A stretch of 64,000 nucleotides of DNA, taken from contig JBGTSB010000010.1 in the NCBI GenBank assembly GCA_041940525.1, positions 1 through 64,000 on the forward strand, given 5' to 3'. Numbering within the stretch: position 1 is the stretch's first letter; the number at the start of each line of letters is the position of its first letter. Source of the stretch: JAKAXS01 sp041940525 (GTDB taxonomy: Bacteria > Pseudomonadota > Alphaproteobacteria > Rhizobiales > Hyphomicrobiaceae). The translations under genes were made by a program, and so were the position numbers. Under the pieces are notes generated by a model. The model searched no databases, was not told the DNA's origin, and saw nothing but the letters and a program-made list of their open reading frames with translations. Of the stretch, positions 26,688 through 35,700 are shown piece after piece.

Positions 26688-27269
26688 ATGGTAAATCCGT
26701 ACTCGGGTGGTGAAGCTCGCGACTACTTCGATTATTTACAAGAGCGAAGTACTTTAGCCTGGATCTATCGCAAATATTGGCTCTATCCCAAACTCTGTAA
26801 GTACGTTCAGGGCAAAACGCTCGACGTAGGTTGCGGCATTGGCGACCTGCTGGCCTTTAGAAAAGGAACTATTGGAACTGACATCAACCCTCGCGCGGTC
26901 GATTGGTGTCGCGAGCGAGGACATAACGTTGTTCAAATGGAACCAGATCAGCTGCCATTTGAGGCTAGCGAATTTGAAAGCGCAGTGCTCGACAACGTGC
27001 TTGAGCATATTGCAGATCCAGAGCGGCTGCTATCCGAGGTAAACCGCGTGCTTGAACCTGGCGGCCGGGTCATTATCGGAGTTCCTGGGCGGAAAGGTTA
27101 TGCGAGCGACGACGATCACAAGGTTTTCTACGATGCGGATCGTTTGCGTATTGTGATGGCGAAGGCTGGGTTTAGCGCGCTTCGAATACTCTACATGCCG
27201 ATAAAGTCCTCATGGCTTGACACGCGAATGCGCCAATATTGCCTTTATGGGGTGTTCCAGCGTGACTGA
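26688..27269 (+). CDS. class I SAM-dependent methyltransferase
   Basis: 193 aa. Motif I is TLDVGCGIGDLLAF, followed by GTDINPRAVDW and AVLDNVLEHIADPERLL, a Methyltransf_11-type fold. ATG 26688 follows GAGGGAAC with good spacing; an in-frame start at 26610 is less likely. It overlaps the GT2 gene. Together with the downstream glycosyltransferase it forms a two-gene plus-strand unit divergent from neuB, probably acting on the same polymer. Confidence 0.83.
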   Translation: MVNPYSGGEARDYFDYLQERSTLAWIYRKYWLYPKLCKYVQGKTLDVGCGIGDLLAFRKGTIGTDINPRAVDWCRERGHNVVQMEPDQLPFEASEFESAVLDNVLEHIADPERLLSEVNRVLEPGGRVIIGVPGRKGYASDDDHKVFYDADRLRIVMAKAGFSALRILYMPIKSSWLDTRMRQYCLYGVFQRD

Positions 27270-28038
27270 CGAGACGTCTAAGCTTGTTGCAGTGTCGATC
27301 GTTAGTCACGGGCAAGGCGCAATGGTCGAAGCGCTATTGGGTGACCTGGAGGCTATTTCGAGCGTCGGGCAGGTGATACTTACTCAAAACCTGCCTGAGC
27401 CAGACATCGAGTGTCCCAAGTCGCTTGAGCCAAGACTAACCATTATTCGAAATCCTAGGCCGATCGGCTTCGCGGCCAACCACAATCAAGCGTTTCGTGA
27501 GTGTCGCTCGCCTTATTTTGCTGTTGTCAATCCAGATGTGCGGTTGATTGCGGATCCGTTTCCCAAACTGGTCGAAGCTATTGAATTGCCCAGGTGCGGC
27601 CTAGCCGCGCCGATCGTCCGAGACCCGAACGGGGCACTCGAAGACAGCGCGCGCGCGTTTCCAACCCCGCTTAGTTTGCTGAGAAAGTTACTGAGAATTG
27701 AGGATGGGCGCCACATGGTTCTGGATGGCGATCATCCTGTTCCCGTGGATTGGGCCGCAGGTATGTTTCTTGTTTTCGCTCAGGAGGTGTTTGGCAGGAT
27801 CCGTGGCTTTGACGAAAAATTCTTCCTATACTACGAGGACGTCGATATTTGCGCACGGCTAGGGCGGGAAGGATTGCAGGTCATGGTGCATCCGGGCACC
27901 GTAATTGTGCACGCGGCGCAGCGCGCCAGCCGGAAGCGGCCAAAATACATGGCATGGCACTTAGCCAGCATGGCGCGCTATTTCGTCAAACATTTTGGTA
28001 GGTATCCGAACGTCAGAACATCGATTAAATCGTTTTGA
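27247..28038 (+). CDS. glycosyltransferase family 2 (rhamnosyltransferase-like)
   Basis: About 263 aa GT-A enzyme of the WbbL/rhamnosyltransferase-like group. It has AVSIVSHGQG at the N-terminus, NPRPIGFAANHNQAF, the DXD-like NPDVRL, DWAAGMFLVF and FDEKFFLYYEDVDICAR, all typical of this group. Likely uses the dTDP-rhamnose made by rfbABCD, though donor choice is inference. The start may be ATG 27247 or GTG 27262; both overlap the end of the methyltransferase gene. Confidence 0.86.
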   Translation: MGCSSVTDETSKLVAVSIVSHGQGAMVEALLGDLEAISSVGQVILTQNLPEPDIECPKSLEPRLTIIRNPRPIGFAANHNQAFRECRSPYFAVVNPDVRLIADPFPKLVEAIELPRCGLAAPIVRDPNGALEDSARAFPTPLSLLRKLLRIEDGRHMVLDGDHPVPVDWAAGMFLVFAQEVFGRIRGFDEKFFLYYEDVDICARLGREGLQVMVHPGTVIVHAAQRASRKRPKYMAWHLASMARYFVKHFGRYPNVRTSIKSF

Positions 28039-28089
28039 GAGATGTCAAAATCCAGCGATCGCATTCCCGCCCAGGCGAACCACGACGCA

Positions 28090-29370
28090 TCAGGCCTCTT
28101 TTTGCGAGACTGGCATGCTTGAAGAGCAGACGACTCCAAGGATGGTCGTGACGACAAAATAGGAAACCCACCACATATTGAAGATGCTGGTGTTGGCAAG
28201 TCCGGAAATCGCAAACGCTGTCAGGCTCGCAAGTCCAGCCAACGCATAGATATTTTGCCGCGCCTTGGATATGTAATGCAGCGCTATCCAGCCGAGTAAC
28301 CCGCAATAGAGCAACGTGCCAATAAGGCCAGTCTCAAGGCCCATTTGCAAAAGCCAATTGTGCGGGTGGATGTAGGTTGCATCGGGTAGGTGTCGATAAC
28401 CGGATAGGCCGATGCCTATTAAGGGGCTGTCACCGAGGTGCGCGATGGCAACGCGCCAGACCTCAAGACGGCCGCTCATGATGCCAATATCACTGGTCAA
28501 AAGCAGACGGCTGGTGACGTATTCGGCACCGAACAGGACCCAATAGAGGCCAATTCCACTTAAAGCGACAGCTGCCAGGTTGACCGCGTGGATGGGGCGC
28601 AAGCGGATGCCATGCCAGCGTGCCATGCCAGCGACCCATACACCTAACGCGGCCGCGCCGCCTACCCAACCTGCCCGTCCACCGGTTGCCACGAGACCGA
28701 GTGCGCAGATCGCTAGAATTGCTTTCGTGCCCCATCCCTCCAACGCATTGCGGGTCGTGTAGAGCCAAGCTGCGACAAATGGCAGAAGCATTGCTGAAGC
28801 GCTTGACCATGATCTGAAGCTCTCGTCGGCTGGCTTGTTGTCGCCAGTCATGATGTAAGTGACCGTCGGAGCGTCGAGAGACATACCCAATAGCAGGAGA
28901 GCTGTAATAAAAACGGTCGCTGAGGTGAGGGATGCGAGTAGCATGTCGCGATACTTTTCCGGCATTTCGGCAAGGGCAACATAGAGCGCGAGCGCACCTG
29001 CAGCGGCGAGCGGAAGCTGGACCCATTTTCGCAGCGAGTATAGCGGTGTATTGCCGAGTGCGGATGAAATAAAGAACGCCGCAAACATGCAGCCAATCAA
29101 GATCGCCGTCCTTGACGATGTCACGGCCCGTACGTGCGCAAGTGCGGCCGGCCGGCTTACGGCCAAAAGTCCGCTGATTATGCCGATGGTCACGAGCGTG
29201 TACATAATGCTCGGTCGATGCAGGATCACAAATGGTAACGCCGCTCCCAATGTGATCGCGCTCGTGATCCAAAGCTTGGTATGCGTTTGCGCCTGGAGCT
29301 CCGTGGGTGTCAAAGGGTATCTCCAAGCCTTAAAGCTGGTCGAGATGGTACCTCTAACCGAGGCGAGCAT
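28090..29370 (-). CDS. O-antigen ligase family protein (Wzy_C)
   Basis: 426 aa, about eleven transmembrane helices with a periplasmic loop near residues 260-340. The Wzy_C signature region holds SGRLEVWRVAIAHLGDSPLIGIGLSG and HPHNWLLQMGLETGLIG, including the His typical of WaaL-type ligases. This is the second such protein of the locus: the one at 15259-16593 is in the main operon, and this one is alone on the minus strand at the island's right end. One is probably polymerase and the other ligase. The 43-nt gap to the next gene has no clear terminator. Confidence 0.82.
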   Translation of the reverse strand: MLASVRGTISTSFKAWRYPLTPTELQAQTHTKLWITSAITLGAALPFVILHRPSIMYTLVTIGIISGLLAVSRPAALAHVRAVTSSRTAILIGCMFAAFFISSALGNTPLYSLRKWVQLPLAAAGALALYVALAEMPEKYRDMLLASLTSATVFITALLLLGMSLDAPTVTYIMTGDNKPADESFRSWSSASAMLLPFVAAWLYTTRNALEGWGTKAILAICALGLVATGGRAGWVGGAAALGVWVAGMARWHGIRLRPIHAVNLAAVALSGIGLYWVLFGAEYVTSRLLLTSDIGIMSGRLEVWRVAIAHLGDSPLIGIGLSGYRHLPDATYIHPHNWLLQMGLETGLIGTLLYCGLLGWIALHYISKARQNIYALAGLASLTAFAISGLANTSIFNMWWVSYFVVTTILGVVCSSSMPVSQKEA

Positions 29371-29413
29371 TGGTAACGCGGTTGCCTACTTTTGTAAAAG
29401 TCTTTCTCCGCCT

Positions 29414-30085
29414 CTACTTCTTACTGTACGGCTGCACGTTTGCATCAGCGATGGCGTAGCCGGAGGAGACGGTGGAGCTGCCGTCGACGAGCGATAGGGA
29501 TTTGCTCGTCGGTTCGGTTTTCAGCGTGCCGGAGATCCAAACGGGGGCGAAGGCTTCTTCCACTTTCACGGGCTTGCTTGTCGTGATGTAGACGATCTGG
29601 TTGGGCGGAGGCGGGGGCACATGGATGCACGCGCCAACGTAAGGCACGAGGAAGAACTCCGTGTTGCCGTCATCGGTGAATTCCAACGGCAGCAGATACC
29701 CGGCAATGCGCACGTCCGTACCGTTGAGAGAAGTAACCAGTTTCTTGCCAGCCTCCTCCACGGCCACTTCCCAGGCATCCCACTTACTCAAAAGCTCGAT
29801 GACGTTAACGCCTTCCTTTTCGAGACGTTGTTTGGCTTCGTCCGATTCCTGTTCGGTCACCGTAAACAGGCCTGAGACGTCAGCACCGGGTGGCGCTTTG
29901 CGATAGTTGACGACAGTGTCGAAATCGACGGCCTGATCCGGAGTCAGGTCGTTCATCGGGTTATAGAAGGCCACCGTTTCCGGAATGAGCGCGTCCCACT
30001 CCAGCGTCTTAACCGCCATGGCATCCGTCGCCAGCGCCAAAAGCACCGCCAGGCTGGCAAGAAACGCGCGTGTCATGGGTCTCAT
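29414..30085 (-). CDS. DUF3299 periplasmic protein of a metal-uptake ABC operon
   Basis: 223 aa with a signal peptide (AFLASLAVLLALATDAMA). The DUF3299 region (residues about 125-210) contains RIAGYLLPLEF, FFLVPYVGACIHVPPPPPNQ and VWISGTLKTE, with one Cys in a C-x-H-V-P motif that may bind metal. It is 29 nt downstream of the permease gene, last in the ZrgA-like operon. Homologues are usually found with FtsX-type permeases. Probably a periplasmic partner of the transporter; the exact role is unknown. Confidence 0.78.
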   Translation of the reverse strand: MRPMTRAFLASLAVLLALATDAMAVKTLEWDALIPETVAFYNPMNDLTPDQAVDFDTVVNYRKAPPGADVSGLFTVTEQESDEAKQRLEKEGVNVIELLSKWDAWEVAVEEAGKKLVTSLNGTDVRIAGYLLPLEFTDDGNTEFFLVPYVGACIHVPPPPPNQIVYITTSKPVKVEEAFAPVWISGTLKTEPTSKSLSLVDGSSTVSSGYAIADANVQPYSKK

Positions 30086-30114
30086 CTCTCCAACTCCCGC
30101 TTAACAGATGCAGG

Positions 30115-31374
30115 TTATGTACGCACCATCATACCGTCCGCAAGGGACTGCCGGTACGCCCGCCAGGCCGGGAACGCTCCCGCCAGCAAGCCTCCGAAGA
30201 TGATGATGGCAAGCGCCGCCAATTCGCTTTGACCCGGCGCGCCAATCTCAATATAGAGCCCGTAGACGGAGTCAATCACCGGCCGCAATACCAGGAGTGC
30301 ACCATAGACGCCGGCCGTCCCAATCGCTGTTCCCAGAACGGTCAACACACCGGCCTCAGCGACCAGCAAGCCAAAAATCACCGATGGCGTCGCTCCGACC
30401 GAGCGAAGGATAGCGATTTCCCGCCGCCGTTCATTCAGCGTCGAAATAATCATTGTTACCATGCCGAGCAACGCCGTAACGACAACCATCCCGCTGACGA
30501 TGCGCAAGGCCGCCTCCGCCGTGCCGACCATCGACCACATCTCATGCAATGCAACGCCGGGTAAAACTGCGGACAGGGCCTCTGCGCGATACTGGTTGAC
30601 GTAGCGCTGAAAGGCGAACGTGGCGATACGCGACTTAAGCCCGACCATGGCTGCCGTAATCGCACGCGGTTGCAGATTTCGCTTGCGCGCATCCTCCGCC
30701 GAGATGCCTTGCCCAGGTAGCCGCACGCCGCCCTGCCAATCGATATGGATCGCTTGAATGGCCTCCAGGCTCACGTGAACCGTGCGGTCAACCGGTGTGC
30801 CGGTTTTGGCCAAAATTCCCGTGACGCGAAACGGCTTGTCGGCATGATCACGCGTGCCGATTTCACCGACACCGTGCGCGATGACGATGCGATCGCCAAC
30901 CTTATAACCGAGGCTCTGGGCGACATCAGCGCCGATCACGGCGTCATAGAGATCGTCGAACACAGCACCGGTCTTCAACGTTAGCCCCTGGTCTCGCCGG
31001 TATTTGTAGTGCTTGAAGTAGTCGCGCGTCGTGCCGAGTACGCGGAACCCGCGGTGGCTGTCGCCGAGAGATAGTGGAACTGTCCAGGCAACGTCAGGAT
31101 GCGATGTGATCTGCTGATAGCTTTTCCAGCTCATGTTGTTCGTGGCGTTGCCGATGCGAAAGACTGAATACAGCAGCAGCTGGATGTCCCCGCTACGCGC
31201 TCCCAAAATCAGATCCGTCCCGGAAATCGTATTGGCGAAACTGGCCCGCGCGCCCGTGCGGACTTTTTCGACGCCGACAAGCAACGCAACACTCACCGCG
31301 ATGGCGAGCACAGTCAGAAGTGCCGTAAGCCAGCGGTTTCTCAATGATTGGATGGCAAGCCGCAGAACAATCAT
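30115..31374 (-). CDS. ABC transporter permease, FtsX/MacB type
   Basis: 419 aa with an N-terminal transmembrane helix (LTALLTVLAIAVSVALLVGV), a periplasmic domain of about 230 residues, and a C-terminal FtsX block of three helices containing LNERRREIAILRSVGATPSVIFGLLV. This is the type VII ABC (mechanotransmission) layout with four helices, forming dimers with the ATPase. It overlaps the ATPase gene by 4 nt. The neighbouring zinc-binding protein suggests transport or release of a metal. Confidence 0.88.
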   Translation of the reverse strand: MIVLRLAIQSLRNRWLTALLTVLAIAVSVALLVGVEKVRTGARASFANTISGTDLILGARSGDIQLLLYSVFRIGNATNNMSWKSYQQITSHPDVAWTVPLSLGDSHRGFRVLGTTRDYFKHYKYRRDQGLTLKTGAVFDDLYDAVIGADVAQSLGYKVGDRIVIAHGVGEIGTRDHADKPFRVTGILAKTGTPVDRTVHVSLEAIQAIHIDWQGGVRLPGQGISAEDARKRNLQPRAITAAMVGLKSRIATFAFQRYVNQYRAEALSAVLPGVALHEMWSMVGTAEAALRIVSGMVVVTALLGMVTMIISTLNERRREIAILRSVGATPSVIFGLLVAEAGVLTVLGTAIGTAGVYGALLVLRPVIDSVYGLYIEIGAPGQSELAALAIIIFGGLLAGAFPAWRAYRQSLADGMMVRT

Positions 31375-32123
31375 TGCACCGGCTCCTTCGACGTCAACTC
31401 GGCCAAATCAATGATGCGGTCAAAGCGGTCGACGAAACTCTTGTCGTGGCTCACCATCAGAAGAGTGGAATGAGCCGCGTCGGCTTGTGCGAATAGCAGG
31501 TCGAGAAAGCGGAGTTGATGATCGCGATCGAGCGCTGATGTCGGCTCATCTGCGATGACGATTTCCGGTTCGCCAATCAAGGCGCGCGCCGCGGCCGCCC
31601 GCTGTTGTTGCCCGATGCTCAACGTCGCCGCCGGCCCTTCGGCCAAGAGCCCATCCAGGCCAAGCGCTGACAGCAAACGCCGCGCTTCATGTTGCGCGCC
31701 ACCGTGCGCCTCAGCCCGGCCACGGCGAAGCGGCGCGAAACTCAAGGGTAGAACGACATTGTCGATGACGGCGCCGTAGGGAAGCAGATTGAACATCTGG
31801 AAAATGATGCCGAAGTGATCCGCTCGAAACCGGTCACGCTCACGGCCTGACATCTGAAGCAAGTCTTTTCCGAGCACCATAACCTTGCCCTGGCTGGGTG
31901 CCACAACGCCCGTTATGAGGCTGAGCAGTGTCGACTTCCCACTGCCTGAAGGCCCAATGAGCAGTGTCCGCTCGCCCTTGCGGAGCGAAAAGTGATCGAT
32001 CCTCAGAGAAAAGCCTCTGTCATCCGGCCAGGCGAACCGGACGTCGCGCAGTTCTATGATGGTTTGGCCCAGACGCCCTCCCGCGCTACCTGGCTGTTCA
32101 AAATCCGGCTGACGGCTTGTCAA
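31371..32123 (-). CDS. ABC transporter ATP-binding protein (LolD/MacB-like)
   Basis: 250 aa. Walker A is LLIGPSGSGKSTLLSLI, the signature is LSIGQQQRAAAARAL, and Walker B is EIVIADEPTSALD with the switch His in LMVSHD. It is of the group that pairs with FtsX permeases. It overlaps both neighbours by 4 nt (ATGA), so ATPase, permease and zinc-binding protein are translationally coupled. Confidence 0.92.
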   Translation of the reverse strand: MTSRQPDFEQPGSAGGRLGQTIIELRDVRFAWPDDRGFSLRIDHFSLRKGERTLLIGPSGSGKSTLLSLITGVVAPSQGKVMVLGKDLLQMSGRERDRFRADHFGIIFQMFNLLPYGAVIDNVVLPLSFAPLRRGRAEAHGGAQHEARRLLSALGLDGLLAEGPAATLSIGQQQRAAAARALIGEPEIVIADEPTSALDRDHQLRFLDLLFAQADAAHSTLLMVSHDKSFVDRFDRIIDLAELTSKEPVQ

Positions 32124-32719
32124 ACTTTTCCACCTAGTTCGATGGTGGAGTTGTCGCGGTTGACCTCGAACACCGCGGAGCCCTTGTCGCTCAAAACGGT
32201 GACATCCAACTCCACAGTGCCCTTGAACACGTCAAAATAACCAAACTTGATGGTGCCGAGCTTCGTCACATCGTCACAAGCATATTCGTACTTGGCATGA
32301 AACTCAGAGTGAGCATCCTCGTGGTGCGCGTCATGGGAATGGTGGTCGTCATGGGCTTCGTGGCCTTCATGTCCCTCGTGATGATCCGCGTGCTCTTCGC
32401 TGGCCAACTCTACTGACGACGATGCAAGCTTACAGTTCGCGGCGGCCGTGAACTCAAACAGGTCGCCGGCTTTCCCAAGCTTAGCCTTCCCGGACTCAAT
32501 AGCCGCTTTCTGTTCGTCCGTTTCGGCTTTGTGCTCAAAGCCGACAATGTCCGATCCGGGCGCTTCCAGGCTCATCACAACCTTGGAACCCTCGATCGCG
32601 ATGTTCAAAACGCCGTGCCCATGTTCGTGCTTGCCCATTTGCCGGCGCTCCTCATCCGCGATGGCAGACGATGCGAGCAGAGAAAGCGCAAGCACGGCAA
32701 AAACTCGATAGGGCGTCAT
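32120..32719 (-). CDS. ZrgA-family (DUF2796) histidine-rich periplasmic zinc-binding protein
   Basis: About 199 aa with a signal peptide (FAVLALSLLASSAIA). A mid-protein His/Asp/Glu cluster (residues about 112-140, many HH, HEGH and HDDHH units) is a likely Zn2+ buffer. Conserved DUF2796 blocks are HEHGHGVLNIAIEG, APGSDIVGFEH and the C-terminal FDVFKGTVELDV. ZrgA of Vibrio is the named member of a zinc-uptake system with an ABC transporter. ATG 32719 has AGGAG 9 nt upstream, so I use it instead of 32761. First gene of the operon; I could not identify a convincing Zur box. Confidence 0.85.
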   Translation of the reverse strand: MTPYRVFAVLALSLLASSAIADEERRQMGKHEHGHGVLNIAIEGSKVVMSLEAPGSDIVGFEHKAETDEQKAAIESGKAKLGKAGDLFEFTAAANCKLASSSVELASEEHADHHEGHEGHEAHDDHHSHDAHHEDAHSEFHAKYEYACDDVTKLGTIKFGYFDVFKGTVELDVTVLSDKGSAVFEVNRDNSTIELGGKV

Positions 32720-32940
32720 CGATGTGTCTCCTGAAAACTGCGGCTCGCGCGACATCGGCAATAATGCTCAGCGCAACCGGCAAATGTCATGTCTGATCTG
32801 CTCCCCTGCCTGCAGCACAGATATGTGCCAAGCATGTGTTGGAAGCCGAATAGCCGCAGTTGAGCCACGACTAGCACACAATAGCAATAGTATAATATCC
32901 AAATGACGCAGGCGCTACGTTTGGCCGGAGCCGTCAATAG

Positions 32941-32965
32941 AATGCCGCCGGAAAACGGCGGCATT
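32941..32965. terminator. hairpin downstream of the small secreted protein gene
   Basis: A perfect 10-bp inverted repeat AATGCCGCCG / CGGCGGCATT with a 5-nt loop, 23 nt past the stop of the minus-strand gene at 32989. There is no strong T-tract, so the terminator call is moderate. Confidence 0.6.
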
Positions 32966-32988
32966 TCCAGTATCTTGGGAGGTATAGC

Positions 32989-33195
32989 CTATTTGGCGAC
33001 GGTGGCAGCGTCGTCCTTCTCGCCCGACGCAACTTGTACCGGTTCGCTCTGCTTGGCCGTTTCGGCACTCGCAGTGCTTTGAGGCTTCTCAACGGGAGCC
33101 GTCGTCGACTCCATATTCTTTTTCCCGTAGGGGCACGCCATAACGGCCGATGCCGACAGAGCAAGAGCCGCGGAAATCAAGAGCAAATGTCTCAT
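32989..33195 (-). CDS. small secreted protein with CPYGKK motif, unknown function
   Basis: 68 aa. A signal peptide (LLLISAALALSASAVMA) is followed immediately by CPYGKKNMES, so the Cys could be the first mature residue, but the site does not match a typical lipobox. The remainder is Ala/Thr/Glu-rich and likely disordered. It is a single gene with its own hairpin, divergent from the universal stress protein gene, with an FNR-like box about 107 nt upstream. No known function. Confidence 0.6.
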   Translation of the reverse strand: MRHLLLISAALALSASAVMACPYGKKNMESTTAPVEKPQSTASAETAKQSEPVQVASGEKDDAATVAK

Positions 33196-33301
33196 AGGGA
33201 CCTCTTCTGCTGACAGGGTAACCCGGCAATCTCAATATAAGCGTAGATGCCGAAAGCGCAAACCCGCGGTAGCGCTTTGGCGTCGTCGTCCCAATTGGCA
33301 A

Positions 33302-33315
33302 TTGATTAGGATCAA
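33302..33315. promoter_or_regulatory. FNR/FixK-type binding box
   Basis: TTGAT-TAGG-ATCAA is an exact match to the FNR/FixK consensus TTGAT-N4-ATCAA. It lies in the 323-nt divergent region between the small secreted protein (starting at 33195) and the tandem universal stress protein (starting at 33519). Oxygen-responsive FNR/FixK regulators of Alphaproteobacteria bind such sites. Confidence 0.65.
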
Positions 33316-33518
33316 GTCCCGCTCTTCGTTTCCCGGCTATCCTCTTTTCGTAATGATGGAGGTTGGCATGAGCCTGGCGCACATCGCTTTGTCCCTGGGG
33401 AATACGTATCTGAACCGGATGACTCGCTTCGCTGCTTTCGGGTCGCGTCCGTCGAGAGTGTTTGAAGGCAGTATTACCCACCTCTTTTCGATGCCGCACC
33501 AGTTGCGTGGAGGCTCAA

Positions 33519-34343
33519 ATGTCGATCACCAATGTTAAAAGCATCCTCGTTGCTCTCACAGAAGAGGGCCGCGAAGATAGCGCGCCCTCGTTGGGTTATG
33601 CACTGTCGTTGGCCAGCCAGTCTGACGCCCATCTCTCAGTTCTAGCGGCGTCCATGAAAGTTGAAGTGGTTCAGGCAAACGTCAGCCGGACTATCTCAGA
33701 TCTGGTCGCGGTAGAGCAGCACCGCCGGTCGTCGAAAGCGCTACAGATATCAGATGACATTGCCAGGGTCGCCAAAGCCGCCAATGTCGAATGCACGGTG
33801 GAGCATCCTCTCACAAACTACAATGAGCTCAGACGGTCGTTCGCGGCGAAGGCGCGTGTTCATGATCTCGTCGTACTGGACGCGGAGGCGAGCGCAACGG
33901 ATCCGGATCGCGGCCTCATCCACGCTGCGATCTATAGCACTGGACGCCCTGTCATCATTGTCCCGGAAGGCCATAACACGTTCCGCTTAAGCAAGTGCGT
34001 TCTGGCTTGGGATGGTAGTGCGGCCGCAGCGCGCGCAATCAACGACGCGTTGCCATTGCTGCGCGCGGCGGAGACGGTGGAACTGCTGAGCGTCGGAGAA
34101 GAGCCAATCGGAGAGCATTTCCAGGCGCAGCTCAAGCGGCACGGAATTCGTGCAGACGTGAAAACACTGGCTCAGAAAGGGTCGTCGATAGCCGGCACGA
34201 TCCAGTCAGAAGCCGCGCGCATCGGCGCGGATCTACTGGTCATGGGCGCCTACGGGCATTCCCGGTTCAAGGAATTTCTCTTGGGAGGCGTCTCAAGATC
34301 GTTCCTGACGCGCAGCGAAGTTCCGCTCTTCCTGTCTCACTAA
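33519..34343 (+). CDS. universal stress protein, two tandem UspA domains
   Basis: 274 aa. The first UspA domain covers residues about 5-140 (ILVALTEEGREDSAPSLGYAL). The second is residues about 150-274, with VLAWDGSAAAARAIN and VMGAYGHSRFKEFLLGG, an ATP-loop-like motif. Start ATG 33519 follows GTGGAGG; the ORF could run to 33462 but has no ribosome site there. Tandem Usp proteins are typically induced in stress or low oxygen, consistent with the FNR-like box upstream. Confidence 0.86.
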   Translation: MSITNVKSILVALTEEGREDSAPSLGYALSLASQSDAHLSVLAASMKVEVVQANVSRTISDLVAVEQHRRSSKALQISDDIARVAKAANVECTVEHPLTNYNELRRSFAAKARVHDLVVLDAEASATDPDRGLIHAAIYSTGRPVIIVPEGHNTFRLSKCVLAWDGSAAAARAINDALPLLRAAETVELLSVGEEPIGEHFQAQLKRHGIRADVKTLAQKGSSIAGTIQSEAARIGADLLVMGAYGHSRFKEFLLGGVSRSFLTRSEVPLFLSH

Positions 34344-34362
34344 GCCGCGTGTCAGGGCTCAG

Positions 34363-34800
34363 CTAACGGCAGATCAGCACTGGGACGGTGCTAAGCGATA
34401 CAACTTTGGTTGCCACGCTTCCAAGTATGAACTTGGTCAATCCGCGCCTGCCATGCGAGGCCATGACAATCACGTCGCAGTTATTTTTGTCTGCTGCCGT
34501 GACAATACCGTCCGCGGGATCGACATCCGGCAGATGCAAACTCGTAAACGTTACAGCCGCTCTCGAGGCCGCTTCTTCGGCTTTTTCCAGGATCCGCCTG
34601 GCATTTGCCGCTGCGCCCTTGGCATAATCTTCGACAGAGAACGTCATCGCCATCTCTGCGGGAACGACTGCTGTCCAAGGCTCGGTCGCGGTCACAAATG
34701 TAACGGCAGCGCCCAAGGCCTTTGCTAGCGCCACGCCCTGCTCGACGGCTTTCCAAGAAAGATCAGATCCGTCGGTTGCGATCAGGATATGTTTGTACAT
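34363..34800 (-). CDS. universal stress protein, single UspA domain
   Basis: 145 aa, the usual length. It begins MYKHILIATDGSDLSWKAVE and ends with the nucleotide-binding motif VMASHGRRGLTKFILGSVAT (G-x2-G-x9-G-S), which indicates an ATP-binding Usp. It converges with the tandem Usp gene over a 19-nt gap and lies 59 nt downstream of the CBS-BON gene on the same strand, possibly one operon. Confidence 0.9.
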   Translation of the reverse strand: MYKHILIATDGSDLSWKAVEQGVALAKALGAAVTFVTATEPWTAVVPAEMAMTFSVEDYAKGAAANARRILEKAEEAASRAAVTFTSLHLPDVDPADGIVTAADKNNCDVIVMASHGRRGLTKFILGSVATKVVSLSTVPVLICR

Positions 34801-34859
34801 GGATTTATCCAGTTGTTGTCGCGATTGTCAGAGGTTCCAGGTCGAAAGCAGATGCGGCC

Positions 34860-35588
34860 TTAAATTTTCTGCGCAATCTCTGTGGTTGGATTGTAAACGA
34901 CGGCCCCCGAGATGGGATCGACCCATGAAAGGTGGTTGTTCACCGCCTTCACGCCCGGCACGTTCTCGGCCGCCGTCACCGCAGCTTCATCCTGCTTGAA
35001 CGCGGTGTAGGATCCCCACAAATCGACGACGCCATCTTTGACAGTCACGTTGATCAGTCGCTCAAAGGCCCAATTGATCTTTGCCAGTTCCGCAAGCACA
35101 CGTTCACGGATCTGCTGGTCTGTCAGGTTGAGTTCGGGCGTTCCGCGAATAATGCTTGCGAGCGCTTGCACAAGGTTCGCACGGCTGAGAATACCAACGA
35201 TCTCTCCGTCCTTCATAACCGGAACGCGTCTGATCTGCCGCCTCTCCATGAGCCGGATCGCAACATCCAACTCGTCGTTGCTTTCGACTGTCGCTGGTCG
35301 TTCCGTCATCATCTCTGAAACTTTGCGGGCGTGAGACTTCACATACTCGTCCGCTTCTGCTTCCGGGCCAGCCAGCACGCTGCCCAATTTTGACCGTTTG
35401 ATCTCCGTTCCCAATTCGGCGCGCCGCAAGAAGTCGGTATCGCTAATCATGCCGGCGAGCTTACCTTCGGAATCGACTACCGGAAGACCGCTGATGCGGT
35501 GCTGATCCATGAGGCTTGCCGCGTCGACCACAGATGCATCGGGGGAGATCGTAATGGCGAGTGGGGTCATGACCTCCTGAACTTTCAT
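34860..35588 (-). CDS. CBS-pair and BON domain protein
   Basis: 242 aa. Two CBS motifs span residues about 1-60 and 90-150 (VVDAASLMDQHRISGLPVVD and LMERRQIRRVPVMKDGEIVG). A BON domain is at about 155-225 (IRERVLAELAKINWAFERL, VKDGVVDLWGSYTAF). CBS pairs bind adenosyl nucleotides; BON domains contact phospholipid or ligands. Proteins of this design are common near Usp genes in Alphaproteobacteria. It starts at ATG 35588 and is probably cotranscribed with the single-domain Usp. Confidence 0.88.
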   Translation of the reverse strand: MKVQEVMTPLAITISPDASVVDAASLMDQHRISGLPVVDSEGKLAGMISDTDFLRRAELGTEIKRSKLGSVLAGPEAEADEYVKSHARKVSEMMTERPATVESNDELDVAIRLMERRQIRRVPVMKDGEIVGILSRANLVQALASIIRGTPELNLTDQQIRERVLAELAKINWAFERLINVTVKDGVVDLWGSYTAFKQDEAAVTAAENVPGVKAVNNHLSWVDPISGAVVYNPTTEIAQKI

Positions 35589-35700
35589 GGCGCTCTCCCT
35601 TATTGTTTAGGTGCGCATAACCACGTAAGCGGCCGGCACTGGCTTGGTCGTCAGTGCTGCTACCATTTCAGCAAGACTACCACGCGCGAACGAAGCCCCT

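Noticed and set aside
30070..30564. 164-aa plus-strand open frame antisense to the ABC permease
   Set aside because: Arg/Gln/His-rich composition without hydrophobic pattern or motif; the permease on the other strand is clear.
32886..32900. AT-rich AATAGTATAATATCC upstream of the zinc operon as a Zur box
   Set aside because: The dyad symmetry is poor and it does not convincingly match an alphaproteobacterial Zur palindrome.
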